From NCBI GenBank assembly GCA_026168455.1, contig CM047426.1, forward strand, positions 53,675,085 to 53,739,084: 64,000 bases of DNA, given 5' to 3'. The position numbers and the translations under genes were made by a program. Below the pieces are notes generated by a model. That model did not search any database. It was not told the DNA's origin and saw only the letters and a list, made by a program, of their open reading frames with translations. The stretch comes from Theocolax elegans. Its lineage: Eukaryota; Arthropoda; Insecta; Hymenoptera; Cerocephalidae. The first letter of the stretch is position 1; the number at the start of each line of letters is the position of its first letter. This document shows, piece after piece, positions 45,190 to 56,828 of the stretch.

Positions 45190-46239
45190 TGTAACAGTTT
45201 GGTTTCCGCACGGATGTTTATTTTAATATCGCGGCTGCTCAGCGGTACGGTTAAACTTACCGTATTTAATTAAACGTATTTTTCCCGCGATGCGGTGGCG
45301 GTTACCTGTCCGCTCTACCAAATCTGTTAAGTGTTAGTCTGAAACCGAGTTACTGTTTCAGATAACAACCAGGTAAAAATCAAATCTTAAATTGACCGCG
45401 AAACAGGGATATCGCGTCGAGCACTTCTCAACCAGAAATATACGAGCTCTTAGGATTACGGAAGGAATCGTACGTGGGTTAAAATTCAATTACTCGAATA
45501 TCGAAATTTAATGTGACAAAAAATTAAATTTATTGAAATAAATATAAAAGATAAATAATAAACAAAATCTGATTGTCGCCGAGGTCTACGCTTTTATTAC
45601 AAGTCGGTAAACGGCCGACTTGTAGAGAGAGGGGGGAAAAATATTGCGAACTAAAATAATATGCCTAGTCAACGGGACTGGTATAACGCAATACGATTAT
45701 TTATTAATTGCGCATAAAAACACGATCGCGTGAAGTGGTACCACTTACTTCATAAGCTGCTGTAGTCGTTGGTAAACAACGACCAGCCGATCGGTCGCTC
45801 TCTCTCTCTCTAACTCTCGCTGCGGTGTAGGACGGATTAGCCGTTCGCTCGTGCACCGAGATTGTGTGGCTGCAGGTCGGTTCACAGTGTTACACCACTC
45901 ACTGCAAATGCAGGATCGGCCTGCAGTCAAAACGCACACACGTAACGCACGGCAAAATACAGCACGGTGAAGCTGAACACGGGACGCGGGGGGATCACAC
46001 CTGTCGCGTGTCAAGGCGGCTATCACTCTTTTCGCAGCGCGCGCGAATCTCCCCCTCACCTCTCTAATCAAGTGCGTGCGCGAATCTTTCGCGCGCGAAG
46101 TTGATCTTGCCCGTGTAGCCACGACGAACCAAGCCGAGCCGAATCTCGCCGGCTCGAGCCGATGCGAACATTATGATACTGTTCGCTTGTGTTGCTCGAA
46201 TTCGTCAAACGGTAAGGTAAACAATACCTTACCGTTACA
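45190..46239 (-). mobile_element. 3' LTR of a Gypsy-type element
   Basis: 1,050 bp. On the minus strand it starts TGTAACGGTAAGG after a GGAAGGGGGGG polypurine tract (46240-46250) and ends AAACTGTTACA. The interior at 45290-45390 (GGCGGTTACCTGTCCGC) resembles the solo LTR at 60694. The 5' part of the element is lost. Confidence 0.8.
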
Positions 46240-46250
46240 CCCCCCCCTTC

Positions 46251-46567
46251 CAGATTCCACATACCCGTGATGTGGTTTCTGCATCCTTGACGAATTTGGG
46301 ATGGGAAGTGGCTACACAGGTACAACAAAAAAAAACTTGCTCAAAAATCCGGACACTAACTGCAGTTTCGTCGTGGTCTGCCTCTACCTCGTTTGGCAAG
46401 CCCGCGATGGCCGGGCTCCATCCTGTCGAACTCTGTACCGCCGTATTTAAAGCAAACACAAGGTCTGGTAACTTCTCGTCCCAAGTGTTGCGCTTCTCGG
46501 TAATGTAAGACGCTACCATCGTTTTCAGCGTCCGTTTAGTACGTTCGACGCGGCTGGCGCCCACCAA
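46251..46567 (-). pseudogene. Gypsy-type integrase, C-terminal fragment
   Basis: The frame reads SRVERTKRTLKTMVASYI, then WDEKLPDLVFALNTAVQSST and GWSPAIAGLP, which is the N..ER.NRTLK...Y.......WD..LP...FALN...H..TG.SPA segment around the catalytic E of Ty3/Gypsy integrases. The E of VERT is kept. The frame begins at 46567 beside unrelated sequence, so it is 5'-truncated. It runs in one frame nearly to the polypurine tract, which marks it as the 3' end of pol. It identifies the LTR family at 45190 as Gypsy and, by similarity, the solo LTRs at 3130 and 60694. Confidence 0.8.
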
Positions 46568-46859
46568 TTAATTTATAAGTTGCTTAGTAATAAATACCAC
46601 TAATTGTTCATAATCACCCTGATCCCCAGTGCAGCGTCTCAATATATATACATTTATTTTAATTGATGGTAAATATTGATGGAAATTAATGACATTACTG
46701 ATGGAATAATTCATGGTTAATATAAGAATTTTAGTAACATTATTGATGGTAATAGATAAATTAAAAGATATCGACCAGTCACAGTTCTGGAGATTATAAA
46801 CGTGCACTTTCAGTTATTTCGTATTGAAAGACATACAAACATTTAAAGTATTTAAAGAA
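46568..46859. other. AT-rich junction sequence
   Basis: No gene. It contains CACCCTGATCCCCAGTG (about 46612), a word found again near 56788. Confidence 0.4.
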
Positions 46860-47677
46860 CTTGATGAAAATTCTAAACCTCCTGAAATTATTTGTATTTC
46901 CGGGGATAGGTTTGCATTTTTTGTTTGTCCCATGTTCTTTTGTTGCATGGGTTCATTCGCTGCATCTTTTCTGGTTTGGACGACTGACCTATTCATATTA
47001 GCATTCCTTACTACTTGCGACGAGTCTGGACTACACTGTGGAGTAGTAGTCAGAGTTCCCATTTTATTTAGGCCAGCTTTATTTCCGACGTCTTCTCTGA
47101 TTAACCTCTGTACTTCTGGGATTAATAGTAATTGTTTATTTAGTTTATGTAGTAATATCTTTTGTGATGCTGATGTGGACTGTATAACTCTTTGTTGTGT
47201 CGTTATCAGGCTCATCGTTGTATTACCGACATATGTTGACGCCATTGAGACTGTTGGTGTTGTGCTCGTTGTTCTTGATGTTGCTATTATGCATGGTGCT
47301 GAACTTGTTAGAACAACTGGTTGCCTATCGTCTGGTATTGTAGGTTCTCTATTTGTTAATGGAATGTTAGAAGGATCTTCTTCCATCATCTGCTGGTCTG
47401 GTTTATCTTCTTTTTGTTTTAATGCTAAATATTCTTCGGATCCATCACATTCTATTCCTCTTATTGTTAATGAGAGTCCTTCTTGTCGTTCATCAATTCG
47501 AGGATTCCATGGCACATCTTGTTTAAATTGTCTTACACCGCCTCTAAACAAACGTGATACTAATGTTGACTTTCTGCCTTTCGTACTTACAAGGAGCGGT
47601 TCCATCTTCCGGGAAACGGATTTCGTTGCAACTTTGAGAGCTGTTTTCTGGTACCCAAATATGAAAGAATTCACATG
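46860..47677 (-). pseudogene. Truncated mirror copy of the unknown 345-aa protein
   Basis: From the ATG at 47674 the protein is the same as that of 54434 for about 270 residues, then departs after LEFSSSS (breakpoint near 46860) and ends early. The identity between the copies appears complete over most of the frame, so the inverted duplication is recent. The upstream flank is also mirrored, up to about 47915. Confidence 0.75.
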
Positions 47678-48334
47678 AAATTCAATCTCATAGGCTGTTT
47701 CACAAAAATTATTCGCAGTTATCGAAAAATCGCCAAAAAATATGTTTAAGCTTAATCGCCAATAACTCGGAAAAAATAGACGTATTTGCTCAAACTCAAA
47801 TTCATTAAACAGTTGAGATCAAGTAGTCATAGTTTAAAAAAAAGAAGCTCAAATATCTCAATTTGGATAAAAGTTATGGAAAAAGTAAGAATTAGATAAA
47901 ATTTTAACGAAAATCCACATTATATTAAAATTTTATACTGTCAAAATGACGATTTAAGTATAAATTATGTTATATTTTTTTAAATAGTTTGTAAAAATTA
48001 ATTTTTTTTAATTCAATATGATCGCGGCACCCAAAGGAATAATTAGACATAGTGTTTGACTTTTTTATAGGTATTTAATTAATTTTTTAATGGTTTTAAA
48101 GTTTAAGTCTGAGCGTACGTCCGTACAATAAGACTTTTTATTTTTTAACTCTTCTTATATCTCTCTTAGATTTTCGAAAAAATGAATTTTATTTAATGAA
48201 ATTGATTGCGGAACCACAAGGATGAATTAGTAATAGTGTTTAACTTTTTTATAGATGTTTAATTATTTTTTTAAATGGTTTAACCTCGATTATTTAAAAC
48301 GATTATTTATTTGTTTATCTCGATCAGTTATAAC

Positions 48335-49085
48335 TGAAGGTAACATTAAGGACTGGACATCATCAACAGGAAGGGAATATTTTTTTTTAATTTCGTAATA
48401 TGGGTTCCAGTAGATGATGCCCCGTCGACCTGGAGGTAACAGTAGGGTCCTGGACATCTTCTACAGGAAGAATTTTTTTTTTTTTTGATATCGTAATAAG
48501 TCTTTCAGTAGGAGTTGCCCCGATGACCTGGAGGTAAGATTACCGACCTGGACATCTTCTACAGGAAAAAAAAATTTTTTATTTGATTTCGTAATATGCC
48601 TTCCAGTAGATGTTGCCCAGATGACCTGGAGGTAACATTAGTGACCTGGATATCTACTACAGGAAGAAAATATTTTTTTTTGATTTCGTAATAAGTCTTT
48701 CAGTACATGTTGCCTCGATAACCTGGAGGTAACATTACCGACCTTGACATCTTCTACAGGTAGAAAAATTTTTTTTTGATTTCGTATTATGCCGTCCAGT
48801 AGATGACCTGGAGGTAAAATTAGTGACCTGCACATCATATACTGCAAGAAAAATTTTTTTTTAGTTTCGTAATAGGCGTTCCAGTAGATGATGCCCCGTT
48901 AACCTGGAGATAACAGTAGGGACCTGGACAGCTACTACAGGAAGAAAATACTTTTTTTGTTTTCGTAATAGGCCTTTCAGTAAATGTTGCCCCCTTAACC
49001 TGGAGGTAACATTAGGGACCTGGAAATCATCTCCAGAAAGAAATGATTTTTTTTATTTTCGTAATGGACCTTCCAAGATATATAG
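48335..49085 (+). repeat. Minisatellite of about 95 bp, block 1
   Basis: Eight units with the core GACCTGGAGGTAACATTAG, GACCTGGACATC.TCTACAGG, a poly-T tract, TTTCGTAATA and TTCCAGTAGATG..GCCCC. Unit spacing is about 85-99 bp. Confidence 0.9.
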
Positions 49086-49116
49086 TATTTATTATAAATT
49101 TATGATAATTTTGTTA

Positions 49117-49805
49117 ATAAACTAACAAGGAGAGGTCACACCCTCTGGAAAACGGATCCTTACCAAACTCTAGGATATAATTTCTACTATAAAATCATGC
49201 AGAAAGCCGGAGTTTTAGTGTCCAATGGCCATTTTTACGATAGATATAAGCAAATAATGAAAAATATCGCCGAAAAAAACCGTTGAGTTTGAATGCTTAT
49301 AACTCAGAAACAATTAAAGATGTACGTATAAACTAAATTTTAAAAGAAAGTTGAGGTCGAGTAGATACGTTTTGAAAAAAAGGAAGCTCAAATATTTTAA
49401 TATAGTCAAAAGTTATGGGAGAAATAAGAATTAGCCAAAATTTTATCGAAAATTTAAAGTTATAATTTAATGATTTTTTTAGCCCAAAATTTCGTTTAAT
49501 TCTTATTTCTCCCATAACTTTTGACCATATTAAAATATTTCAGCTTCCCTTTTTTTAAAACGTATCTACTCGATCTCAGTTTTCTTTCAAAATTTAGTCT
49601 ATACGTACATCTTTAATTCTTTCTGAGTTATAAGCATTCAAACTCAACGGTTTTTCCGGCGAGATTTTTCATTATTTGCTTATATCTATCGTAAAAATGG
49701 TCATTGAACACTAAAACTCTGGCTTTCTGCATGATTTTATAGTAGAAATTATATCCTAGAGTTTGGTAAGGATCCGTTATCCAGAGGGTGTGACCTCTCC
49801 TTCTA
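49117..49805. repeat. Palindrome inside tandem unit 1
   Basis: CAAGGAGAGGTCACACCCTC at the left is mirrored by GAGGGTGTGACCTCTCCTT at the right, with arms of about 330 bp through CCTTACCAAACTCTAGG and AACTCAGAAACAATTAAAG. The small minus ORFs here (60 and 64 aa) sit in both copies and are not recognised. Confidence 0.8.
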
Positions 49806-49934
49806 AGAGATATTAACAACATTACTAGAATGTAGGATGCTTGTAGTAGATCTATTCTTAGAAACTCAGGATAATTCAGTTCATTAAGTAGATATTAAAT
49901 GATATTATCCACATCCACATCCATCCACATCCAT

Positions 49935-51957
49935 CCACATTATATTAAAATTTTATACTGTCTAAATGACGATTTAAATATAAATTATGTTATATTTTTT
50001 TAAATAGTTTATAAAAATTAATTTTTTTTAATTCAATATGATCGCGGCACCCAAAGGAATAATTAGACATAGTGTTTGACTTTTTTATAGGTATTTAATT
50101 AATTTTTTAATGGTTTTAAAGTTTAAGTCTGAGCGTACGTCCGTACAATAAGACTTTTTATTTTTTAACTCTTCTTATATCTCTCTTAGATTTTCGAAAA
50201 AATGAATTTTATTTAATGAAATTGATTGCGGAACCACAAGGATGAATTAGTAATAGTGTTTAACTTTTTTATAGATGTTTAATTATTTTTTTAAATGGTT
50301 TAACCTCGATTATTTAAAACGATTATTTATTTGTTTATCTCGATCAGTTATAACTGAAGGTAACATTAAGGACTGGACATCATCAACAGGAAGGGAATAT
50401 TTTTTTTTTAATTTCGTAATATGGGTTCCAGTAGATGATGCCCCGTCGACCTGGAGGTAACAGTAGGGTCCTGGACATCTTCTACAGGAAGAATTTTTTT
50501 TTTTTTTTGATATCGTAATAAGTCTTTCAGTAGGAGTTGCCCCGATGACCTGGAGGTAAGATTACCGACCTGGACATCTTCTACAGGAAAAAAAAATTTT
50601 TTATTTGATTTCGTAATATGCCTTCCAGTAGATGTTGCCCAGATGACCTGGAGGTAACATTAGTGACCTGGATATCTACTACAGGAAGAAAATATTTTTT
50701 TTTGATTTCGTAATAAGTCTTTCAGTACATGTTGCCTCGATAACCTGGAGGTAACATTACCGACCTTGACATCTTCTACAGGTAGAAAAATTTTTTTTTT
50801 GATTTCGTATTATGCCGTCCAGTAGATGACCTGGAGGTAAAATTAGTGACCTGCACATCATATACTGCAAGAAAAATTTTTTTTTTAGTTTCGTAATAGG
50901 CGTTCCAGTAGATGATGCCCCGTTAACCTGGAGATAACAGTAGGGACCTGGACAGCTACTACAGGAAGAAAATACTTTTTTTGTTTTCGTAATAGGCCTT
51001 TCAGTAAATGTTGCCCCCTTAACCTGGAGGTAACATTAGGGACCTGGAAATCATCTCCAGAAAGAAATGATTTTTTTTATTTTCGTAATGGACCTTCCAA
51101 GATATATAGTATTTATTATAAATTTATGATAATTTTGTTAATAAACTAACAAGGAGAGGTCACACCCTCTGGAAAACGGATCCTTACCAAACTCTAGGAT
51201 ATAATTTCTACTATAAAATCATGCAGAAAGCCGGAGTTTTAGTGTCCAATGGCCATTTTTACGATAGATATAAGCAAATAATGAAAAATATCGCCGAAAA
51301 AACCGTTGAGTTTGAATGCTTATAACTCAGAAACAATTAAAGATGTACGTATAAACTAAATTTTAAAAGAAAGTTGAGGTCGAGTAGATACGTTTTGAAA
51401 AAAAGGAAGCTCAAATATTTTAATATAGTCAAAAGTTATGGGAGAAATAAGAATTAGCCAAAATTTTATCGAAAATTTAAAGTTATAATTTAATGATTTT
51501 TTTAGCCCAAAATTTCGTTTAATTCTTATTTCTCCCATAACTTTTGACCATATTAAAATATTTCAGCTTCCCTTTTTTTAAAACGTATCTACTCGATCTC
51601 AGTTTTCTTTCAAAATTTAGTCTATACGTACATCTTTAATTCTTTCTGAGTTATAAGCATTCAAACTCAACGGTTTTTCCGGCGAGATTTTTCATTATTT
51701 GCTTATATCTATCGTAAAAATGGTCATTGAACACTAAAACTCTGGCTTTCTGCATGATTTTATAGTAGAAATTATATCCTAGAGTTTGGTAAGGATCCGT
51801 TATCCAGAGGGTGTGACCTCTCCTTCTAAGAGATATTAACAACATTACTAGAATGTAGGATGCTTGTAGTAGATCTATTCTTAGAAACTCAGGATAATTC
51901 AGTTCATTAAGTAGATATTAAATGATATTATCCACATCCACATCCATCCACATCCAT
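49935..51957 (+). repeat. 2.02-kb tandem unit, copy 2
   Basis: Near-identical to copy 1, with the minisatellite at about 50358-51108 and the palindrome at about 51140-51828. Even the variant minisatellite units are in the same order, so it is a whole-unit duplication. Confidence 0.9.
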
Positions 51958-52640
51958 CCACATTATATTAAAATTTTATACTGTCTAAATGACGATTTAA
52001 ATATAAATTATGTTATATTTTTTTAAATAGTTTATAAAAATTAATTTTTTTTAATTCAATATGATCGCGGCAGCTAAAGGAATAATAAGACATAGTGTTT
52101 AAATTTTTTATAGGTATTTAATTAATTTTTTAATGGTTTAAAAGTTTAAGTCTGAAAGTACGTTCGTACGTCCGTACAGGCAGACTTTTTATTTTTTAAC
52201 TCTTCTTATCTCTCTTGAATTTTCGAAAAAATGAATTTTTTTAATGAAAGTGATCGCGGAACCACACGGATTAATTAGAAATAATGCTTAACTTTTTTAT
52301 AAAAAAACCTCGATTATTTAACTCGCTTATTTATTTGTTTATCTCGATCAGTTATAACTGAAGGTAACATGAAGGACTGGACATCATCAACAGGAAGGAA
52401 AAATTTTTTTTTTAATTTCGTAATGTTTGTTCAGTAGATGATGTTGCGATGATGTGGAGGTAACATAAGGGACCTGGACATCATCTGCAGGAAGAAATTA
52501 ATTTTTTTTTTAATTTTGTTATGAGCTTTTCAGTAGATGATGCCGCGATGACCTGGAGGTAATAGTAATGACCTGGACATCATCTACAGGAAGAAATTAA
52601 TTTTTTTTTAAATTTCGTAATGTGCGGTGCAGTAGATAGT
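51958..52640 (+). repeat. Partial, diverged third unit
   Basis: It starts with the same CCACATTATATT and has three minisatellite units (near 52361, 52456 and 52552), then breaks off at ATAATAATAAATAG. It differs more from copies 1 and 2 than they do from each other, so it is older. Confidence 0.85.
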
Positions 52641-54180
52641 AATAAAAATAATAATAAATAGTAATAAAATAATATAAATAACATAAATACCATAACTACT
52701 ATAAATACCATAATACATAATATATAAATAAAATATAATTATACATGTATGATCAATATTTAATTATTTGGTTGAGTTTCTATATAAATTAGTTATATAT
52801 ATAGACAAAAATTATTAAAATATTTATACTATATTTTTTTATTTTATAAAATTTATAAAATAAAGTTTTACAATATTTAATGTGTAATGTTATAATCAGT
52901 CTTATGTAAATAGCAAATTTTAATATCAAAATAACAAAAGTTCTTACATCATATATACTGAAATGTATACTATATATATATATATATAATACTATATATA
53001 TATATATATATATATATACATACTATACATATATTAAAATTTGTATAATAAGTATTGTAGAAATATTTTATATACGCGTATACATTCATTTCTTTTACAG
53101 TATCTAATTGTTTTGAGACGACTTTTTAATTTAAGGCTATTCTAATTACTCCATTCGTCCAATAGGTGGCGTGTATAAAATTTTCTATTTTTCCAGTTCT
53201 TCTCGCAAATGCTCAAAAATGTGTCAACTAGTATATAAGAAACAACAAGATATTTAGTTATTATGCGAAAGTGTATCTTCCGTTCAGCGTATTGCAATGA
53301 TAGCGATTGAAATAATATTTAAGTTTGTGACTAATAAGTGTAATGAATAAATATATGCGAGTGAATAAAAATTGCGATCAACTACGTAAGAATGGTATAT
53401 AATTAAATCTCCAAATATTAAATGTTTCTGTAGTACTTAATTGACAAAAGGTATTCCCCCAATATATACATTCTATTTCGAATTAATTAAAAACAAAATA
53501 TAATTTATTTTTACTTCCTTAAATTCGCATTTAAAAAATACCGGATTGAATATTAAAATTTGCTGACTTATATAATAAAAATTACTATATTGAATATCAA
53601 AAATTACGATATTGGATATTAAAAGATATTATATTTAAATTTTACTATATAACATAGCAAAATTATTATATTGCTGAGATGTCACACTTTTCCTATACAA
53701 TATAGTAATTTTTAATATAGATTATTTTAATATTTATTATAATATTTTTCTCAGTGTATAAAAAGTGCTATTACCAAATTACCAATAACACACAAATTAA
53801 TAAGTACTGCTAAATAAATAAACCAATTATTTGCAAAGGATGTATACATATCACATGACAATAAAAAATCAATAATAAATCCTTTATTAAAAGTGCTATT
53901 GCAATAATAATTAAACTCTATTTCATACAAAAATAATTATTTTTATAGATAATTTCTATTTTTTTAATATTATCATTTTAATTCATCGTATAATAATAAT
54001 AAATTCATTAATTATTATACATATGATAATAAATCTATATGGGAACAATTTAATAAATAATAATTGAATGTAGTTAAATAATAAAATATTTTTTAGTTTA
54101 ATTTAATATTATCTATTGTATAATAATTTTTCAGCGAGCGAGCGTGAGCGAGTGAGGATTTTAGCTAGTTTAGTATTAAA
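52641..54180. other. AT-rich stretch without recognised features
   Basis: Microsatellite-like ATA runs at 52640-52740 and (TA)n at 52975-53020. No gene is seen. Confidence 0.5.
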
Positions 54181-54184
54181 ACTT

Positions 54185-55251
54185 GATAGACTTTTCAGGA
54201 AAATATTTCGTCTAATTCTTATTTTTTCCATAACTTTTATCCAAATTGAGATATTTAAGCTTCTTTCTTTTAAACTATGTCTACTTGATCTCATTTATTT
54301 AATGAATTTGAGTTTGAGCAACTGCGTCTATTTCTTTTTGAGTTATTGACAATTAATCTTAAACATATTTTTTCACAATTTTTGGATAACTGCGTATAAC
54401 TTTTGTGAAACAGCCTATGAGATTGAATTTCATATGAATTCTTTCATATTTGGGTACCAGAAAACAGCTCTCAAAGTTGCAACGAAATCCGTTTCCCGGA
54501 AGATGGAACCGCTCCTTGTAAGTACGAAAGGCAGAAAGTCAACATTAGTATCACGTTTGTTTAGAGGCGGTGTAAGACAATTTAAACAAGATGTGCCATG
54601 GAATCCTCGAATTGATGAACGACAAGAAGGACTCTCATTAACAATAAGAGGAATAGAATGTGATGGATCCGAAGAATATTTAGCATTAAAACAAAAAGAA
54701 GATAAACCAGACCAGCAGATGATGGAAGAAGATCCTTCTAACATTCCATTAACAAATAGAGAACCTACAATACCAGACGATAGGCAACCAGTTGTTCTAA
54801 CAAGTTCAGCACCATGCATAATAGCAACATCAAGAACAACGAGCACAACACCAACAGTCTCAATGGCGTCAACATATGTCGGTAATACAACGATGAGCCT
54901 GATAACGACACAACAAAGAGTTATACAGTCCACATCAGCATCACAAAAGATATTACTACATAAACTAAATAAACAATTACTATTAATCCCAGAAGTACAG
55001 AGGTTAATCAGAGAAGACGTCGGAAATAAAGCTGGCCTAAATAAAATGGGAACTCTGACTACTACTCCACAGTGTAGTCCAGACTCGTCGCAAGTAGTAA
55101 GGAATGCTAATATGAATAGGTCAGTCGTCCAAACCAGAAAAGATGCAGCGAATGAACCCATGCAACAAAAGAACATGGGACAAACAAAAAATGCAAACCT
55201 ATCCCCGGAAATACAAATAATTTCAGGAGGTTTAGAATTTTCATCAAGTTC
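54185..55251. repeat. Right arm of the 46860-47920 inverted repeat
   Basis: This is the reverse complement of about 46860-47920, including the non-coding flank (TTCACAAAATTTT/CAGCCTATGAGATTG) and the first 272 codons of the ORF at 54434. Near-identical in the coding part and looser in the flank. Confidence 0.85.
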
Positions 55252-55471
55252 AGCAGACGAGAGTGATGACAACAACCGACTTAATTCGGGAGAAAGAACA
55301 ATTACACACCAAAAGGAGACGAATAATGGAACACTGGTCGAAAATAATAGAAATGATGGTAACAACACTAACATAGCACAGGTGGTTAACACAATTTTAA
55401 ATAATTTGGAACAAATAACACTCACACACAGAACAAGCACATCGTACGAGAAGAAAAATCATAGCTTGTGA
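54434..55471 (+). CDS. Unrecognised 345-aa protein in a repeat complex
   Basis: A single open frame from ATG 54434 to TGA 55471. The first 70 residues are basic and ordered (ALKVATKSVSRKMEPLLVST, then SRLFRGGVRQFKQDVPWNPR). The middle is rich in T, S and P with TTTPTVSMAST. A helix-like segment follows (KILLHKLNKQLLLIPEVQRL), and the C-terminus is polar (N, D, T, S) with DESDDNNRLNSG. No signal peptide, membrane span, zinc finger or enzyme motif is seen. The layout could suit a Gag-like or adaptor protein, but I make no assignment. Being open over 345 codons with a truncated mirror copy elsewhere, it is a real gene or was until recently. The opposite strand is also open (336 codons), which weakens the argument a little. 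No promoter or poly(A) signal was identified. Confidence 0.55.
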   Translation: MNSFIFGYQKTALKVATKSVSRKMEPLLVSTKGRKSTLVSRLFRGGVRQFKQDVPWNPRIDERQEGLSLTIRGIECDGSEEYLALKQKEDKPDQQMMEEDPSNIPLTNREPTIPDDRQPVVLTSSAPCIIATSRTTSTTPTVSMASTYVGNTTMSLITTQQRVIQSTSASQKILLHKLNKQLLLIPEVQRLIREDVGNKAGLNKMGTLTTTPQCSPDSSQVVRNANMNRSVVQTRKDAANEPMQQKNMGQTKNANLSPEIQIISGGLEFSSSSADESDDNNRLNSGERTITHQKETNNGTLVENNRNDGNNTNIAQVVNTILNNLEQITLTHRTSTSYEKKNHSL

Positions 55472-56674
55472 CATGGCAGTTCTAACTGCATGTGAGATAC
55501 TTAGTTTATATTTATATTATATATTAAATATTCCAAAGCCCCGTAGCTTATAGGAATTAATTATAAAACTCACTCGGAATCCAGATAGTCTAGACCGTGA
55601 GGAAGGAGTACGCACTCCAGTAAAACATACGCACAAGCACACAAGCACACAATCACTGTCCCTGTTAAATTCTTGTAAAATAATTATCCGGTTGTTGAAG
55701 TTGAATCCTGGAGTAGTTGAGTGAGGTCCTGTTACAAATCCTGTTCCTTATGTCCTGGAGAAGTTGATCGTAGGAGGTAGCAGTTGAGGTAGAACATATA
55801 ATATTGGACAGCATCGACAGCAAGTAAACATCCAGCCTCCTCCAAGAAGTAATGGTCCTTCGTTGGTACAAAACCTCCTTCGAGTACCTGCAACAGTATC
55901 AATAAATAATACTGAATTGAAATTAGAGTTGAGGAAAGCAGTAGGTTGTCAAAACCTAGTTGCAGGTAAGGAGAAGGAGAGGTGAGTTGAGGTTAGGATC
56001 TTACTTCCACAAGAGATTAATTTTAAAGGAAGAAACAACGCTATTTATACATTACCTCGGACAATCTAGCTAGATGTTGACGTGAGAATAAAACAGGCAC
56101 CTCCGGAACCTGGTGAGGAAGAAGTAGCTGAGGAAATCTCCAGTGCATTGTTGATGTCGTCGTTCCCGCATGCCGCACCTGAAACATATAAACAAACTCG
56201 GACGAACTAACATTAATACAGGTTATTGTATGGAACTAGAGTATTTTACCGTTTATTGACGTTGTTCCTGTGGATGAGACTCCGGGTTGTTAGTATGCAG
56301 CAGTTGAGACGGTGCACGGGGACGGAGGTGTTCACTGCATATAAACAAGACACGTACGTCGGATCGGCCGAGTCAAGCGAACGAGAGCCAACTGTTGCGC
56401 GTGGCGCATGCGCGCGGACTCGCTGATCGGTACATCACGACGAACTCGGTGATTGCGAGTTGGGCCGTCGAACGAGACGTTTATTTTAAAACTCATACGT
56501 AGTTATTACCGAGAGTGGTTATATTTTATTTAATTGTTTCTTTTCGAGCATCTGCAGGTGAGAATTCCTGCCTCAATTCCCTGTTTTCCAGCTTCCCGTG
56601 CAAGCTGTGATTTGTGCGTGTGTGTGCGGTAATCGCGTGTGATAAATATATAACTTTTGCCGCGTGAACGCGGC
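55472..56674. other. Stretch without recognised genes
   Basis: Mixed composition with tandem CACAAGCACACAAGC near 55625, the repeated word GTAGTTGAG/GAAGTTGA at 55690-55790, and a GC-rich part at 56240-56470 (possible LTR or leader DNA before the primer-site-like motif at 56675). No frame resembles a known protein. Confidence 0.4.
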
Positions 56675-56687
56675 TGGCGACCGTGAC
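56675..56687 (+). promoter_or_regulatory. Primer-binding-site-like motif (tRNA-Arg type)
   Basis: TGGCGACCGTGAC matches the complement of the 3' end of a tRNA-Arg, as used by 412/mdg1-like Gypsy elements. It stands 142 bases before the ORF at 56829. The LTR that should end next to it could not be delimited. Confidence 0.4.
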
Positions 56688-56828
56688 TAGTTTGTTCGTT
56701 TATTTAATGTACTCTTATTAATTTATTAGTATTAAAGTTTCTAGCTCGAATAAAAGTGTTGTTATTTCATTGTATGGGAGCCGTTCACCCTGATCCCCAG
56801 TGAACGTGTTTTAAGGTCAAACTCTCAA

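Larger units (their letters stand above)
47915..49934 (+). repeat. 2.02-kb tandem unit, copy 1
   Basis: From CCACATTATATTAAAATTTT to the TCCACATCCATCCACAT run. It contains AT-rich DNA, an eight-unit minisatellite (48335-49085) and a palindrome (about 49117-49805). Copy 2 follows with very few changes. Confidence 0.9.

Noticed and set aside
48335..49085. Regularly spaced repeats resembling a CRISPR array
   Set aside because: Units are 85-99 bp with poly-T tracts and drift throughout; there are no distinct spacers or cas genes, and the DNA is eukaryotic.
54430..55440. 336-aa antisense ORF
   Set aside because: It is opposite the 345-aa frame. The sense frame has plausible polar composition and a clean start, while the antisense one is a cysteine- and serine-rich shadow.
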